From the NCBI RefSeq assembly GCF_001605895.1, contig NZ_LUAW01000020.1:826-64825 (forward strand): a stretch of DNA of 64,000 bases, read 5' to 3'. Below are positions 36,132 through 44,724 of this stretch, one piece after another. The first letter of the stretch is position 1, and each line of letters begins with the position of its first letter. The notes under the pieces are model-generated. The model worked only from the letters and a program-made list of their open reading frames with translations, had not been told where the DNA came from and did not search any database. Made by a program: the position numbers and the translations under genes. The stretch comes from Acinetobacter pragensis (lineage in GTDB: Bacteria; Pseudomonadota; Gammaproteobacteria; Pseudomonadales; Moraxellaceae).

Positions 36132-37106
36132 TTAGTTATGGTAGCCGGTAACGCGTTCAACTTCGTTTTTAGAACCGATGATTACAGGTACGCGCTGATG
36201 TAATTCAGTCGGCTGGATGTCAAGAATACGGACACGGCCAGTGGTTGATGCGCCGCCCGCTTGTTCCATCAGCATGCTCATTGGGTTTGCTTCGTACATT
36301 AAACGCAGACGTCCGGCTTTTTTCGGATCTTTGAAGTCATATGGATACATGAAAATGCCGCTGCGGCAAAGGATGCGGTGGATATCGCCAACCATGCATG
36401 CGACCCAGCGCATGTTGAAGTCTTTTTCACGCGGGCCGGTTGTGCCTGCAAGCAACTCATCAATATAGCGTTTTACAGGTTCTTCCCAGTGACGCTGATT
36501 GGATGCGTTAATGGCGTATTCTTTGGTGTCTGCCGCAACTGCAATAGCATCTTTAGTCAGCAGGAATTCTTTTGTTTCAGGGTCGAAAGTAAAGAATACT
36601 ACACCTGCGCCAACGGTTAATGCCATCATGGTTGAAGGGCCATACAGCACATAGCCTGCAGCAGCTTGATTGACGCCGGCCTGCATAAAATCTTCCGCTT
36701 GGGTGACTGCATTTTTTGCCGGAAGGATTGAGAAAATTGTGCCGACACACATGTTGATGTCAATGTTGCTTGAGCCGTCAAGCGGATCGAACAGTACAAG
36801 ATAGTCGCCATTTTCTTGACCAGCTGTAAATTCATCTAACTCTTCTGAAGCCAAACCGCCTACATGCGGATGAACCTTTAAAGCGTCAATTAAATAATCA
36901 TTTGAAATCACATCAAGTTTTTTCTGTTCTTCGCCTTGAACATTTTCATGCTGCGCGCTGCCCAATACGCCAGCCAAAGCGCCTTTTTGAAGCAATAGGT
37001 CGATGTCTTTGCATGTGCTGCCAATCGTTTCAATAACATGAGCTAGGGCTGGTGTTAAATTTCCGCTTTGTTGTTGTAGAAATTGGGATAAGCTTAAACG
37101 TGACAT
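36132..37106 (-). CDS. fbp: Fructose-1,6-bisphosphatase class 1
   Basis: A 324-residue gluconeogenic enzyme. Metal-binding residues are visible: Glu88/Glu89 in LASEEL and the DPLDGSSN motif at 107-114; the substrate loop is in RYIDELL and a [12 protein letters not shown] stretch. The start is set at 37106 ([10 protein letters not shown]) because the 61 preceding in-frame codons have no support and a GGAG site precedes it. It is divergent from the small acidic protein at 37289. In Acinetobacter gluconeogenesis is essential on organic acids. Confidence 0.95.
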   Translation of the reverse strand: MSRLSLSQFLQQQSGNLTPALAHVIETIGSTCKDIDLLLQKGALAGVLGSAQHENVQGEEQKKLDVISNDYLIDALKVHPHVGGLASEELDEFTAGQENGDYLVLFDPLDGSSNIDINMCVGTIFSILPAKNAVTQAEDFMQAGVNQAAAGYVLYGPSTMMALTVGAGVVFFTFDPETKEFLLTKDAIAVAADTKEYAINASNQRHWEEPVKRYIDELLAGTTGPREKDFNMRWVACMVGDIHRILCRSGIFMYPYDFKDPKKAGRLRLMYEANPMSMLMEQAGGASTTGRVRILDIQPTELHQRVPVIIGSKNEVERVTGYHN

Positions 37107-37288
37107 AAACGGAGTGCTCCAAAAAAAGCGGTCAAAAATGATCGGAATAGAATAACCCTTCATTTTAGATGAGAATGAGGGAAAAGAAAAATTAAACTGT
37201 GTTATTTGCCGTGATTTTGCCCTTGCAAGTCTTGCAGAACATGCTATGTTGAAAGCAGAAGAGCAAAGAAATGACAAGGAGTACAACA

Positions 37289-37489
37289 ATGACGGTTAAG
37301 AAATTTGATGCGACTCCAACTCCGAGTGAAGGGTTAAATTTGGATGACATTTCCAAAGATAACGTGAAAGAAGCTTGGAGCGGTTATGAGTCTAAGGCTG
37401 AGTATAAGAAATTCAATAAGCATGACTTGATTGAATCAATGCAAAGCGCCCATGAAGAGGATTCAGAAAAGAAATCTGAACAGGCTTAA
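37289..37489 (+). CDS. Small acidic conserved-looking protein (66 residues)
   Basis: A 66-residue soluble protein starting at 37289 with AAGGAG upstream. Sequence begins [21 protein letters not shown] and continues with [16 protein letters not shown]; it is rich in Lys, Glu and Ser and has no hydrophobic segment. The start, ribosome-binding site and following terminator are all good, so it is likely a real, well-expressed gene. No function recognised. It is divergent from fbp. Confidence 0.72.
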   Translation: MTVKKFDATPTPSEGLNLDDISKDNVKEAWSGYESKAEYKKFNKHDLIESMQSAHEEDSEKKSEQA

Positions 37490-37500
37490 TCGGCACAATG

Positions 37501-37528
37501 AAAAAAGCACTCTCATGAGTGCTTTTTT
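37501..37528. terminator. Terminator of the small acidic-protein gene
   Basis: AAAAAAGCACTC and GAGTGCTTTTTT around a TCAT loop, 12 bp after the stop codon. Confidence 0.92.
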
Positions 37529-37546
37529 CATTTCAGATGTTTGTAA

Positions 37547-37583
37547 AACTCAGCAGCCGGTAATGATACAGGCTGCTGAGTTT
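37547..37583 (-). terminator. Terminator of tolB-pal
   Basis: A 12-bp stem, AACTCAGCAGCC and GGCTGCTGAGTT, around a 13-nt loop. On the minus strand it is followed by TTT and lies 18 bp after the pal stop codon. Confidence 0.8.
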
Positions 37584-37601
37584 GAAACGATATCTGTTCG
37601 A

Positions 37602-38171
37602 TTATTTCAATAATGGCGGAACAGCTTCGTAGTTGATTTCTACGCGGCGGTTTTCTTTCCACGCATTTTCATCATGTCCAGCATTGATCGGCATTTCTTT
37701 ACCATAGCTGACAGCTTCAAGCTGGCTGGCGCTGACACCGCTGGTGACTAAAAAGCTTTCAACGGCTTTCGCGCGGCGTTCGCCTAGCGCCATATTATAT
37801 TCACGTGTGCCGCGTTCATCTGTATGTCCTGTTAAAGCAACACGAGAGTTGGCATTGGCAACAAGGAATTGCGCATGAGCTTGAAGCGTTTGCAGGTCTT
37901 CGTTGGTTAATTCGCTGCTGTCATAATCAAAATGCACAACACGTTTGGCTAAAAATGCTTTATTGGCGGCAGTGACGCCTTTAGCCGATGCGCCCGCAAG
38001 GTTTTGCGCATTCAAAGCGGCATCTTCACTCAGTCCATCAGTATTTACGGTTGAAGCGCCTGTTGGGTTTTGTGTTGCATCTACAGCTGCAGCAGGCTTG
38101 CGGTTGGCGCAGCCTGTCATAATCACTGCGGTTGCCAAAACGGGTAGTACAAATAGTTTTACTGCGTTCAT
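37602..38171 (-). CDS. pal: Peptidoglycan-associated lipoprotein Pal
   Basis: A 189-residue outer-membrane lipoprotein. The lipobox is IMTGC with Cys21; an Ala/Thr-rich linker (about 22-75) precedes the OmpA-like domain, which opens FDYDSSELTNEDL and contains LTGHTDERGTREYNMALGERRA, the diaminopimelate-binding region. It ties the outer membrane to peptidoglycan and interacts with TolB. The start 38171 is supported by GGAGAG. It ends the ybgC-tolQRAB-pal gene set, 35 bp downstream of tolB. Confidence 0.97.
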   Translation of the reverse strand: MNAVKLFVLPVLATAVIMTGCANRKPAAAVDATQNPTGASTVNTDGLSEDAALNAQNLAGASAKGVTAANKAFLAKRVVHFDYDSSELTNEDLQTLQAHAQFLVANANSRVALTGHTDERGTREYNMALGERRAKAVESFLVTSGVSASQLEAVSYGKEMPINAGHDENAWKENRRVEINYEAVPPLLK

Positions 38172-38206
38172 GATTCTCTCCATGAAGGTTCTTTATGATT
38201 TAAAAA

Positions 38207-39493
38207 TTATTTTGGCGCCCAAGCCGGTTCTCGGACTTCACCTTGTTCACTTGGCAAGTTCATGCGGAAACGCCCGTCTAATGACATGATCGACAATAAG
38301 CCGCGCGTGCCTTCACGTGTGGCATACACCACCATCTGGCCGTTTGGCGAGAAACTTGGAGATTCATCCAGACTGGTCGGGGTAAGGATGTTGGTTACAC
38401 CTGAATCAATATTTTGAACAGCGACTTTATAATTGCTGCCGCTTGGACGGTGCACCAGGGCCAATTTTTTCCCGTCTGCGCTTAAGGTGCCGCGTGCATT
38501 AAACGCGCCGCGGAAGGTCAGGCGCTTGCTGCTGCCATCGGCAAAGCTGTAACGGTAAATTTGCGGTGATCCGCCGCGGTCAGAGGTATAAATAAATGAT
38601 TTTCCATCTGGCGCATAGCGCGCTTCAGTATCAATTGCGCTGTCATTGGTCAGGCGCTGCAGCTGCCGGCTGTCTAAATCCATTTGATAGATTTCAGGAT
38701 TGCCGTGCATAGACGCTGTAAACAGCATGCTTTTGCCATCAGGGGAGAAACTTGGCGCGCCGTTTAAGCCACGGAAGCTTGCCAATTTTTCACGGCCCCC
38801 AGAGGCTAAGTCTTGCACATAAATAGCCGGGCGCTTGGTTTCAAACGAAACATAGGCGATTTTTTTTGCATCAGGTGTCCATGCGGGCGATAAGATCGGA
38901 TCGCGCGATGTGAGAATAGTCCGCGGCTGCTCGCCATCGGTATCCGCTATTTGCAGAGTATAGCGCTGTTCTGGTGTTGCTGGATTGCGCAGCACATAAG
39001 CGATGCGTCCGCTGAAATCACCTTGAATGCCTGTCAGCGCTTCATAAATGGCATCACTGATCATATGTGCCGCTTGACGCGTGCGGCTGGCAGGAACGGT
39101 CAATAATTCATTCAGTAAATATTGTTTTTTCTGCACATCGTACAGCTGATAATGCACTTCAAAAGAACCGTCTGCTGTGGGCTTCATAGCGCCTGTCACT
39201 ATATAAGGGACGCCCGCGGCCTGCCATGCTTCTGCATTCGGCGCATTCATCGCTGCCGTTGCAGGCAGATTCTTAGAAGAACTGGTGAATTTCCCTGAGC
39301 GGTTCAAATCATTTTCAATAATTGGATAAAGATTCTGATCATTGCCAAAAGGAATAATTGCAATTTTAGGGGCTTCTTCCGGCGCTTTGGTGATTTCCAA
39401 ATGCAGCTGAGCATAAGATTGGCTAATTAAAACTGGACTTAAGGCTGTTAAAACGGCTAAGCAGAGCAGATGTTTTCGCGTTATTTCCATCAT
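38207..39493 (-). CDS. tolB: Tol-Pal system protein TolB
   Basis: A 428-residue periplasmic protein with a signal peptide (cleavage near SYAQ), an N-terminal alpha/beta domain (KIAIIPFGNDQ) and a C-terminal six-bladed propeller. The propeller shows five recognisable PD40 repeats: AWTPDAKKIAYVS, FSPDGKSMLFT, YAPDGKSFIYTSDRGG, LSADGKKLALV and FSPNGQMVVYAT. It links Pal and TolA during constriction. It lies 35 bp before pal, but 640 bp downstream of tolA. Confidence 0.97.
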   Translation of the reverse strand: MMEITRKHLLCLAVLTALSPVLISQSYAQLHLEITKAPEEAPKIAIIPFGNDQNLYPIIENDLNRSGKFTSSSKNLPATAAMNAPNAEAWQAAGVPYIVTGAMKPTADGSFEVHYQLYDVQKKQYLLNELLTVPASRTRQAAHMISDAIYEALTGIQGDFSGRIAYVLRNPATPEQRYTLQIADTDGEQPRTILTSRDPILSPAWTPDAKKIAYVSFETKRPAIYVQDLASGGREKLASFRGLNGAPSFSPDGKSMLFTASMHGNPEIYQMDLDSRQLQRLTNDSAIDTEARYAPDGKSFIYTSDRGGSPQIYRYSFADGSSKRLTFRGAFNARGTLSADGKKLALVHRPSGSNYKVAVQNIDSGVTNILTPTSLDESPSFSPNGQMVVYATREGTRGLLSIMSLDGRFRMNLPSEQGEVREPAWAPK

Positions 39494-40091
39494 TCGCTGA
39501 ATACTCTAAATCTATAAATTTTTGTTGCTGAGAATGTGTCACATAATGGCATGTTTTTACAATATTTAAAGCACATCAATATGATTAAACTGTTATTCGA
39601 CTGTGAAAAATTGCCCAAAAAACTATCAGTTTGGGATGAGGCTTTACAAAGAAAGGGTGGTATTTGGCAGCGCAGTCTTTGTTTCGATTAAAAGAACTAT
39701 AAAACGTCTAAGTTTTGTATTTTGCATCTTGATTGCGAAGCAATTCAAAGGGTGCAGAACTGCGGATAGCGTTTTTCAATACTGTATTTTCAATACGGGA
39801 TTTGGCGCATCACGAATTAAAATAGATTGGATTTAACTTGATGGCGTCAATGTAATTCTGCGCGCTTTTTTGCTTTGATGAATCTGCTGGCACTTGCTAA
39901 TTAGGCAGAATTTTATGATGAATTACACGTGCCGTTTCTACTTTTTTGCATTGACGTATAGAGGCGTTGGCCGCTATTTTTAGGATGAATTTTGGCAGCA
40001 GCTTGCGTGTCATCATTGGCAAAGACACATGAAAACGCTGGAAGTATAGGAAACAGCAGAAAAAGTTTCAGGCAATACCTTATTTTAGACC
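39494..40091 (-). other. Long tolA-tolB intergenic gap
   Basis: This gap of about 600 bp breaks the usually compact tol operon. I see no coding ORF of quality: a 77-codon plus-strand frame at 39603-39836 has no ribosome-binding site and unlikely composition. It must hold the tolB promoter on the minus strand, because tolA ends with its own hairpin. No repeat or recognisable element was found by eye. Confidence 0.5.
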
Positions 40092-40096
40092 AAGTC

Positions 40097-40122
40097 AGGT
40101 AAAAAATACCCCCTGACGCATC
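40097..40122 (-). terminator. Terminator of ybgC-tolQRA
   Basis: ATACCC and GGGTAT outer arms with inner CTGA/TCAG around CGCA; on the minus strand it is followed by a TTTTTT run (AAAAAA at 40091-40096). It separates tolA from tolB. Confidence 0.82.
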
Positions 40123-40137
40123 AGAGGGTATAGGTTA

Positions 40138-41526
40138 TTAATTTCCTGATTTGAACGTGGATGTCAGATTCTGCGCTTCGCGGCGCGCATCTGGGTCCGA
40201 AGGCATCGGGTACGGCGCAGCTGCACGGACAGCTGCTTCAATACTGGCCTTCATGTCAGGGTCGCTGGATGAGACAATGACTGAACGCACGGCGCCGCTT
40301 TCAGTTAAAGTGATGCGGGCAGTTGCGGTTTTACCTGCAGAATCTGTTGGAGTGTCCCAGGCGCGTTTAATTTTGCTTTCAAAATCGTGTTTAGCCGTTG
40401 ACGCAATTTTTTTCGCTTCGGCCTTTTTCTGAGCCGCTTCTTCAGCTGCTTTTTTAGCAGATGAGGCCTTGGCTTCTTCGGCTGCCCGTTCACGTGCTTC
40501 TGCATCGGATCTGGCTTTGGCATCTGCTTTGGCTTTCGCATCGGCGGCGGCTTTATTTTTTGCGTCAGCATCCGCTTTACGCTTAGCGGCGTCTGCATTG
40601 GCTTTGGCCTGAGCGTCAGTTTTCGCTTTTGCATCGGCTGCAGCTTTATTTTTTGCGTCAGCATCCGCTTTACGCTTAGCGGCGTCTGCATTGGCTTTGG
40701 CCTGGGCGTCGGCTTTCGCTTTTGTATCGGCTGCGGCTTTATTTTTAGCGTCAGCATCCGCTTTACGCTTAGCGGCGTCTGCATTGGCTCTGGCCTGAGC
40801 GTCAGCTTTCGCTTTTGCATCGGCTGCAGCTTTATTTTTGGCGTCAGCATCCGCTTTACGTTTAGCCGCGTCTGCATTGGCTTTTGCTTTCGCATCTTGC
40901 TGCGCTTTTAATTTGGCATTTTCTGCCAGGCGTTTCGCTTCTAAATCTGCTTTGCGCTTCGTCTCGGCTGCACTGGCTTTAGCTTGGGCTGCTTTTGCAT
41001 CAGCTGCGGCTTTGCGTTGGGCTGCTTCGGCATTCGCTTTAGCATCCGCGTCTGTTTTACGCTGTGCAGCCTCAGCTTTAGCATCCGCCTGAGCTTTCAG
41101 CTTGGCGGCTTCATCAGCTTGGCGTTTTTGTTCAGCCCGTAAAGCTTGGTTTTTTGCTTGCTGCTCAGCTTGTTCAGCAAGTTTTGCCTGCTGGGCAGCT
41201 TTGGCTGCATCCGGTTTTGGCAATGAAGCAGGAACCGGCGGCGGAGCTGCTGGTATAGTTGGTGCCGGTTCTATACTGGGCTCAGCGGTTTGAGTGATTT
41301 CAGCGGCGACATTTTCATGCGCAGTTTCATCAAACTCAGTTTCTTCGCGCGTCACAGGCTTCAAATCTTCTGGTTTAACTAAAACAGTTTTAATCTGTTT
41401 TGGCGGTTCAGGCGGTTTGCTCATGCCCAGATAAAGCAAGCCCACAACTGCAATCACATGGATACCGATGGTGAATCCAACTGCAGTCGCTTTTTGTTTA
41501 AAAGGTGGCTTTTTTAAATCTTTCAT
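40138..41526 (-). CDS. tolA: Tol-Pal system protein TolA
   Basis: A 462-residue inner-membrane protein. An N-terminal TM (about 15-34) carries the His of IHVIAVVGLLYLG. Domain II (about 90-385) is one long Ala/Lys/Asp-rich helix that spans the periplasm. Domain III (about 386-462) is globular, with TARITLTESGAVRSVIVSSS and SDPDMKASIEAAVRAAAPYP. Part of domain II is a set of four tandem 31-residue repeats, 93 bp each at the DNA level, between about 40551 and 40930. It contacts TolB/Pal and is driven by TolQR. It starts 3 bp after tolR. Confidence 0.96.
   Translation of the reverse strand: MKDLKKPPFKQKATAVGFTIGIHVIAVVGLLYLGMSKPPEPPKQIKTVLVKPEDLKPVTREETEFDETAHENVAAEITQTAEPSIEPAPTIPAAPPPVPASLPKPDAAKAAQQAKLAEQAEQQAKNQALRAEQKRQADEAAKLKAQADAKAEAAQRKTDADAKANAEAAQRKAAADAKAAQAKASAAETKRKADLEAKRLAENAKLKAQQDAKAKANADAAKRKADADAKNKAAADAKAKADAQARANADAAKRKADADAKNKAAADTKAKADAQAKANADAAKRKADADAKNKAAADAKAKTDAQAKANADAAKRKADADAKNKAAADAKAKADAKARSDAEARERAAEEAKASSAKKAAEEAAQKKAEAKKIASTAKHDFESKIKRAWDTPTDSAGKTATARITLTESGAVRSVIVSSSDPDMKASIEAAVRAAAPYPMPSDPDARREAQNLTSTFKSGN
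40551..40922 (-). repeat. Four 93-bp tandem repeats within tolA
   Basis: The landmark CTTTATTTTT recurs at 40551, 40644, 40737 and 40830, exactly 93 bp apart each time. The surrounding sequence repeats with few differences, giving four near-identical 31-residue units (pattern KRKADADAKNKAAADAK). The near-identity suggests recent expansion by slippage or recombination. Confidence 0.9.
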
Positions 41527-41529
41527 AAA

Positions 41530-41979
41530 TTACTTTAACGGCTCTGTCAGCAATCCTACTTGAGATAATCCCGCATCTTGCAGTGCAGACATCAGTTTTA
41601 TGACTTCACCATATGGGCGTGATTCACTGCCATTAATCAGAACGTTGAGCTGTTTTTTATTGGTCTCTGCTTGCGCTTGCGCATCGGTAAGAGCGGCTTT
41701 TAATTCGTCTAATGACAGTACATCATTTTTATGCGTGCTGTCTTCAAGCTTAATTGTGCCGTCGGCCTCTAAGGTCACAATAGCAGGGCGGTCTTCAGAT
41801 TGAATCGGGCTGCTGTTGGCCTGCGGCAAGTCCACTTTGACGCCTGTGGTGATCATTGGCGCTGTGACCATGAAAATCACCAAAAGCACCAGCATGACGT
41901 CAATGTAGGGCACGACATTCATATCGCTTTTCAGCGGTTTTTTTATACGCTCGAAGCGTCCTGAACGTTGAATAGCCAT
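41530..41979 (-). CDS. tolR: TolR, ExbD/TolR family
   Basis: A 149-residue protein with one TM (about 22-43, containing the conserved Asp in YIDVMLVLLVIFMV) and a periplasmic domain that ends in LMSALQDAGLSQVGLLTEP. It forms the proton-driven stator with TolQ and transmits energy to TolA. Its ATG shares a base with the tolQ stop and tolA follows after 3 bp, showing tight coupling. Confidence 0.96.
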   Translation of the reverse strand: MAIQRSGRFERIKKPLKSDMNVVPYIDVMLVLLVIFMVTAPMITTGVKVDLPQANSSPIQSEDRPAIVTLEADGTIKLEDSTHKNDVLSLDELKAALTDAQAQAETNKKQLNVLINGSESRPYGEVIKLMSALQDAGLSQVGLLTEPLK

Positions 41980-42677
41980 TAGTGCTGTTCCTGATCAGGA
42001 CCCAATGATTGACGCTGCAGTAAAGCAACCATCTCTTCGGCGAAAAGCGCGCGGTCTGAATAGACGGCTTCGCCTTTTGCTGTGTAATGGTTAAATGCTA
42101 AAACGGCAGGAATAGCGGCAAACAGGCCAATTGCAGTGGCAATCAATGCTTCTGCAATACCAGGGGCTACGGTTGCCAGCGTCACTTGTTCAACTTGCGC
42201 TAAACCAATGAATGCATTCATGATGCCCCAAACGGTGCCAAATAAGCCGACGTACGGTGCTACAGAACCAATGCTGGCCAAAGCGCCAAGGCCTTGCTCT
42301 AAACCGCCTTGGTCACGGCTCAGGCCGACACGCAAAATTCGTTCAGTGCCTTCAATGCTTTGCGCGGCTGGCGCATTGCGTTTTTTCAGTTTGAAAAATT
42401 CACCAAGGCCTTGATAGAAAATATCTTCTAGGCCAACCCGCTTCGAGTTGAGCTGCGCATTGTTGTAAAGGGTATTCAGTTCGGCGCCAGACCAGAAGAT
42501 TTTTTGAAAATGATCATCATCGGCCTGCGCCTTTTTGTAGCTCATATGCAACTTGGCAATCAGATACCAGCTGTACAGCGAGGCTAATAAGAGCAGAAGC
42601 ATTACCAGCTGTACAACAGGACTTGCTTGTAAAATTAAATCTGATACGTGAAGGGTAGATTCTAGTTGAGTTGCCAT
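41979..42677 (-). CDS. tolQ: TolQ, MotA/TolQ/ExbB family
   Basis: A 232-residue inner-membrane protein with three TMs: one near 20-40 and two in the C-terminal half, in the SIGSVAPYVGLFGTVWGIM and ATVAPGIAEALIATAIGLFAAIPAVLAFN blocks. With TolR it forms the proton channel energising TolA for outer-membrane constriction. It is 25 bp downstream of ybgC. Confidence 0.96.
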   Translation of the reverse strand: MATQLESTLHVSDLILQASPVVQLVMLLLLLASLYSWYLIAKLHMSYKKAQADDDHFQKIFWSGAELNTLYNNAQLNSKRVGLEDIFYQGLGEFFKLKKRNAPAAQSIEGTERILRVGLSRDQGGLEQGLGALASIGSVAPYVGLFGTVWGIMNAFIGLAQVEQVTLATVAPGIAEALIATAIGLFAAIPAVLAFNHYTAKGEAVYSDRALFAEEMVALLQRQSLGPDQEQH

Positions 42678-42702
42678 AGTTACATTGAGCCAATTAATTT
42701 TT

Positions 42703-43113
42703 TTAATCTTGTTCCAATTCTTTCAGAATCAGTTTGCGGATTTCCTCTGGAAGTCGAGTCGGGCGCATGCCGTCTACGCTGATGCAGGCCAATTCGACTT
42801 CACCGGAAGCAAGCATGATTTCACCACGATAAATATTTTGTTGCAATACAAATGACGTTGATTTACATGAAACTACACTAGCTGTAACAGTAATCAGGTC
42901 ATCCATCAGTATAGGACGTGAATATTTAACGTTAATTTTGTGCACGACAAAATTGTAGTCTTTTTGATGCCAGTAGTGATCTACACCTGAAGCGCGTAGC
43001 CATTCTGTACGGGTACGCTCCATGAAACGGATGTGGTTGGCGTGGTAAACAATACCGCCTGCATCTGTATCTTCAATATAGACACGGATATTGAACTCGA
43101 ATTTATTCGCCAT
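42703..43113 (-). CDS. ybgC: Tol-Pal-associated acyl-CoA thioesterase
   Basis: A 136-residue hotdog-fold thioesterase. The catalytic Asp17 is in EDTDAGGIVYHANH near the start, and a RTEWLR block follows. It hydrolyses short or medium acyl-CoA thioesters and is the standard first gene of the tol-pal cluster. It begins the minus-strand run to tolA; a 355-bp gap separates it from ruvB's terminator. Confidence 0.94.
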   Translation of the reverse strand: MANKFEFNIRVYIEDTDAGGIVYHANHIRFMERTRTEWLRASGVDHYWHQKDYNFVVHKINVKYSRPILMDDLITVTASVVSCKSTSFVLQQNIYRGEIMLASGEVELACISVDGMRPTRLPEEIRKLILKELEQD

Positions 43114-43438
43114 GAGTGTGTTCCATTTTTGCTGCTGTTTTTTGAGAGAGCGCCAACTGATTCAGCCTTTACCTATTTTGAAATTGACAAATCTTGAGCT
43201 AAAGGTCAAGCGGCGTAACGGGTCGCAGTTTAGCACCCTGAAAATTCACTCCAATGGCACAAGGTTTCAAATCGGCAGATTTAGCCTGCAGTTTGTATCG
43301 ATCTTTTTTCTGCCGATGGATTTATTCGGTGCCGGTTTATAGGTAGGCTTATAGATGACACCAGATTAAGCACACAGTTTGAGCTGCATTTTCATAGAAT
43401 TCAGGAAATTTTATGGATATTTGATTTGTCATTTATTG
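43114..43438 (-). other. Intergenic gap between ruvB terminator and ybgC
   Basis: No credible ORF or repeat. It should hold the tol operon promoter on the minus strand; I could not pick a confident -35/-10 pair. Confidence 0.4.
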
Positions 43439-43440
43439 AA

Positions 43441-43466
43441 AAAAGGGAGAAATAATCTCCCTTTTA
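43441..43466 (-). terminator. Terminator of ruvB
   Basis: AAAAGGGAGA and TCTCCCTTTT around AATAA, immediately after the ruvB stop codon on the minus strand. Confidence 0.88.
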
Positions 43467-43468
43467 AA

Positions 43469-44476
43469 TTATTTATCTTTCGGTTCTGGCGGTGTCATGC
43501 CAAATTGCAAATAGGCCATATTGGTGGCAATACGGCCGCGGGCGGTACGCATGGCGTAACCTTGCTGAATTAGGTACGGTTCAATAACATCTTCTAATGT
43601 GCCCGAGTCTTCTGCCATTGCCGCAGCCAAAGCTTCTACGCCAGCAGGACCGCCATCAAAGCGTTCCAGCAGCATAGACAAATAACGGCGGTCTAAAGTA
43701 TCTAAACCGTCTTTATCTACATTCAGCATATCCAGAGCGCGCTGCGCCATGTCTTGCGTCACTTCGCCTGTGCCTTTCACTTGCGCATAATCCCGGACAC
43801 GGCGCAGCAGGCGGTTGGCAATACGCGGCGTACCGCGCGCACGGCGGGCAACTTCCTTCGCGCCATCTTTAGAAATCGGCACATCCATTAGATTGGCTGA
43901 ACGGGTCACAATATGAGTAAGATCCGCAACACTGTAGAATTCTAAACGCTGCACAATACCAAAACGGTCCCGCAGTGGAGAGGTCAGCAGGCCGGCGCGG
44001 GTGGTGGCCGCGACTAGGGTAAAAGGCGGCAAATCCAGCTTGATTGAACGGGCAGCAGGACCTTCGCCAATCATAATATCCAGCTGATAATCTTCCATCG
44101 CTGGGTAGAGGATTTCTTCAATCACTGGTGATAGGCGGTGAATCTCATCAATAAATAAGACATCGCCTTCTTCCAGATTGGTCAGCATGGCTGCTAAATC
44201 ACCCGCGCGTTCCAAAACAGGGCCAGAGGTTGATTTCAGGTTGCCGCCCATTTCACGGGCAATGATATTGGCCAGTGTTGTTTTACCTAAACCCGGCGGG
44301 CCAAAAATCAGAGTATGGTCCAGCGCTTCTTCACGGCCGCGGGCAGCGCCTATGAAGATTTCCATTTGTTCGCGTACGACAGGCTGCCCGATGTAATCCT
44401 CTAGGGATGTCGGGCGGATGGCGCGGTCGTAATGATCTTCGGGTTTTTCTGTACCACTGATGAGACGGTCTTGCAT
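43469..44476 (-). CDS. ruvB: Holliday junction ATP-dependent DNA helicase RuvB
   Basis: A 335-residue AAA+ motor. Walker A is GPPGLGKTT at 59-67, Walker B is FIDEIHRLS, and [17 protein letters not shown] holds sensor/arginine-finger residues; a C-terminal winged helix (about 255-330) contains [17 protein letters not shown]. With RuvA it drives branch migration. It is usually next to ruvA; here 248 bp separate them, occupied by a dispersed hairpin repeat. Confidence 0.97.
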   Translation of the reverse strand: MQDRLISGTEKPEDHYDRAIRPTSLEDYIGQPVVREQMEIFIGAARGREEALDHTLIFGPPGLGKTTLANIIAREMGGNLKSTSGPVLERAGDLAAMLTNLEEGDVLFIDEIHRLSPVIEEILYPAMEDYQLDIMIGEGPAARSIKLDLPPFTLVAATTRAGLLTSPLRDRFGIVQRLEFYSVADLTHIVTRSANLMDVPISKDGAKEVARRARGTPRIANRLLRRVRDYAQVKGTGEVTQDMAQRALDMLNVDKDGLDTLDRRYLSMLLERFDGGPAGVEALAAAMAEDSGTLEDVIEPYLIQQGYAMRTARGRIATNMAYLQFGMTPPEPKDK

Positions 44477-44564
44477 AAGTATTTAACTAATCTCTATATC
44501 GTTGAGGAGGGATCACAGCCTCAAACAGTGATTGAATTTTATATGCCATTGTATAGGCGGTTCT

Positions 44565-44658
44565 CACTTTTGACTGGGCAAAAGTGACAAAACCCATTTG
44601 TTAAACTGATGCTGCGTCCTTGTGTAGCACAGTTTAACGGCTACATCCATGCCGCCTT
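44565..44658. repeat. Dispersed multi-hairpin repeat, copy 1 (ruvA-ruvB gap)
   Basis: Stem 1 pairs CACTTTTG (44565-44572) with CAAAAGTG (44579-44586) around ACTGGG. Stem 2 pairs GTTAAACTG (44600-44608) with CAGTTTAAC (44630-44638); within its loop TGCTGC also pairs with GTAGCA. A third, weaker element is GGCTACATCCATGCCGCC. The same arrangement occurs at 51706-51793 with changed but still paired bases, so the fold appears to be conserved. Conserved single-stranded pieces are CGTCCT and ACATCCATG. Confidence 0.75.
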
Positions 44659-44724
44659 CATGACTCAAATACTGTCTATAGTTTTAAAAGGCAAAGGATA
44701 CAGAGCTCATTAGAAACTAAAAAA

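Noticed and set aside
37107..37289. 61-codon upstream extension of fbp
   Set aside because: Not homologous to class 1 FBPase and contains the intergenic promoter region shared with the small acidic gene.
39603..39836. 77-codon plus-strand ORF in the tolA-tolB gap
   Set aside because: No ribosome-binding site, cysteine/phenylalanine-rich composition typical of a random frame, and no recognisable domain.
40305..40895. 196-codon second frame inside tolA
   Set aside because: It exists only because the 93-bp repeats are in multiples of three in every frame; the product is a low-complexity Lys/Pro/Met/Leu repeat.
44565..44658. Intrinsic terminator between ruvA and ruvB
   Set aside because: The stems are AT-rich with no T-run directly after them, and a near-identical element occurs elsewhere, so a dispersed repeat explains it better.
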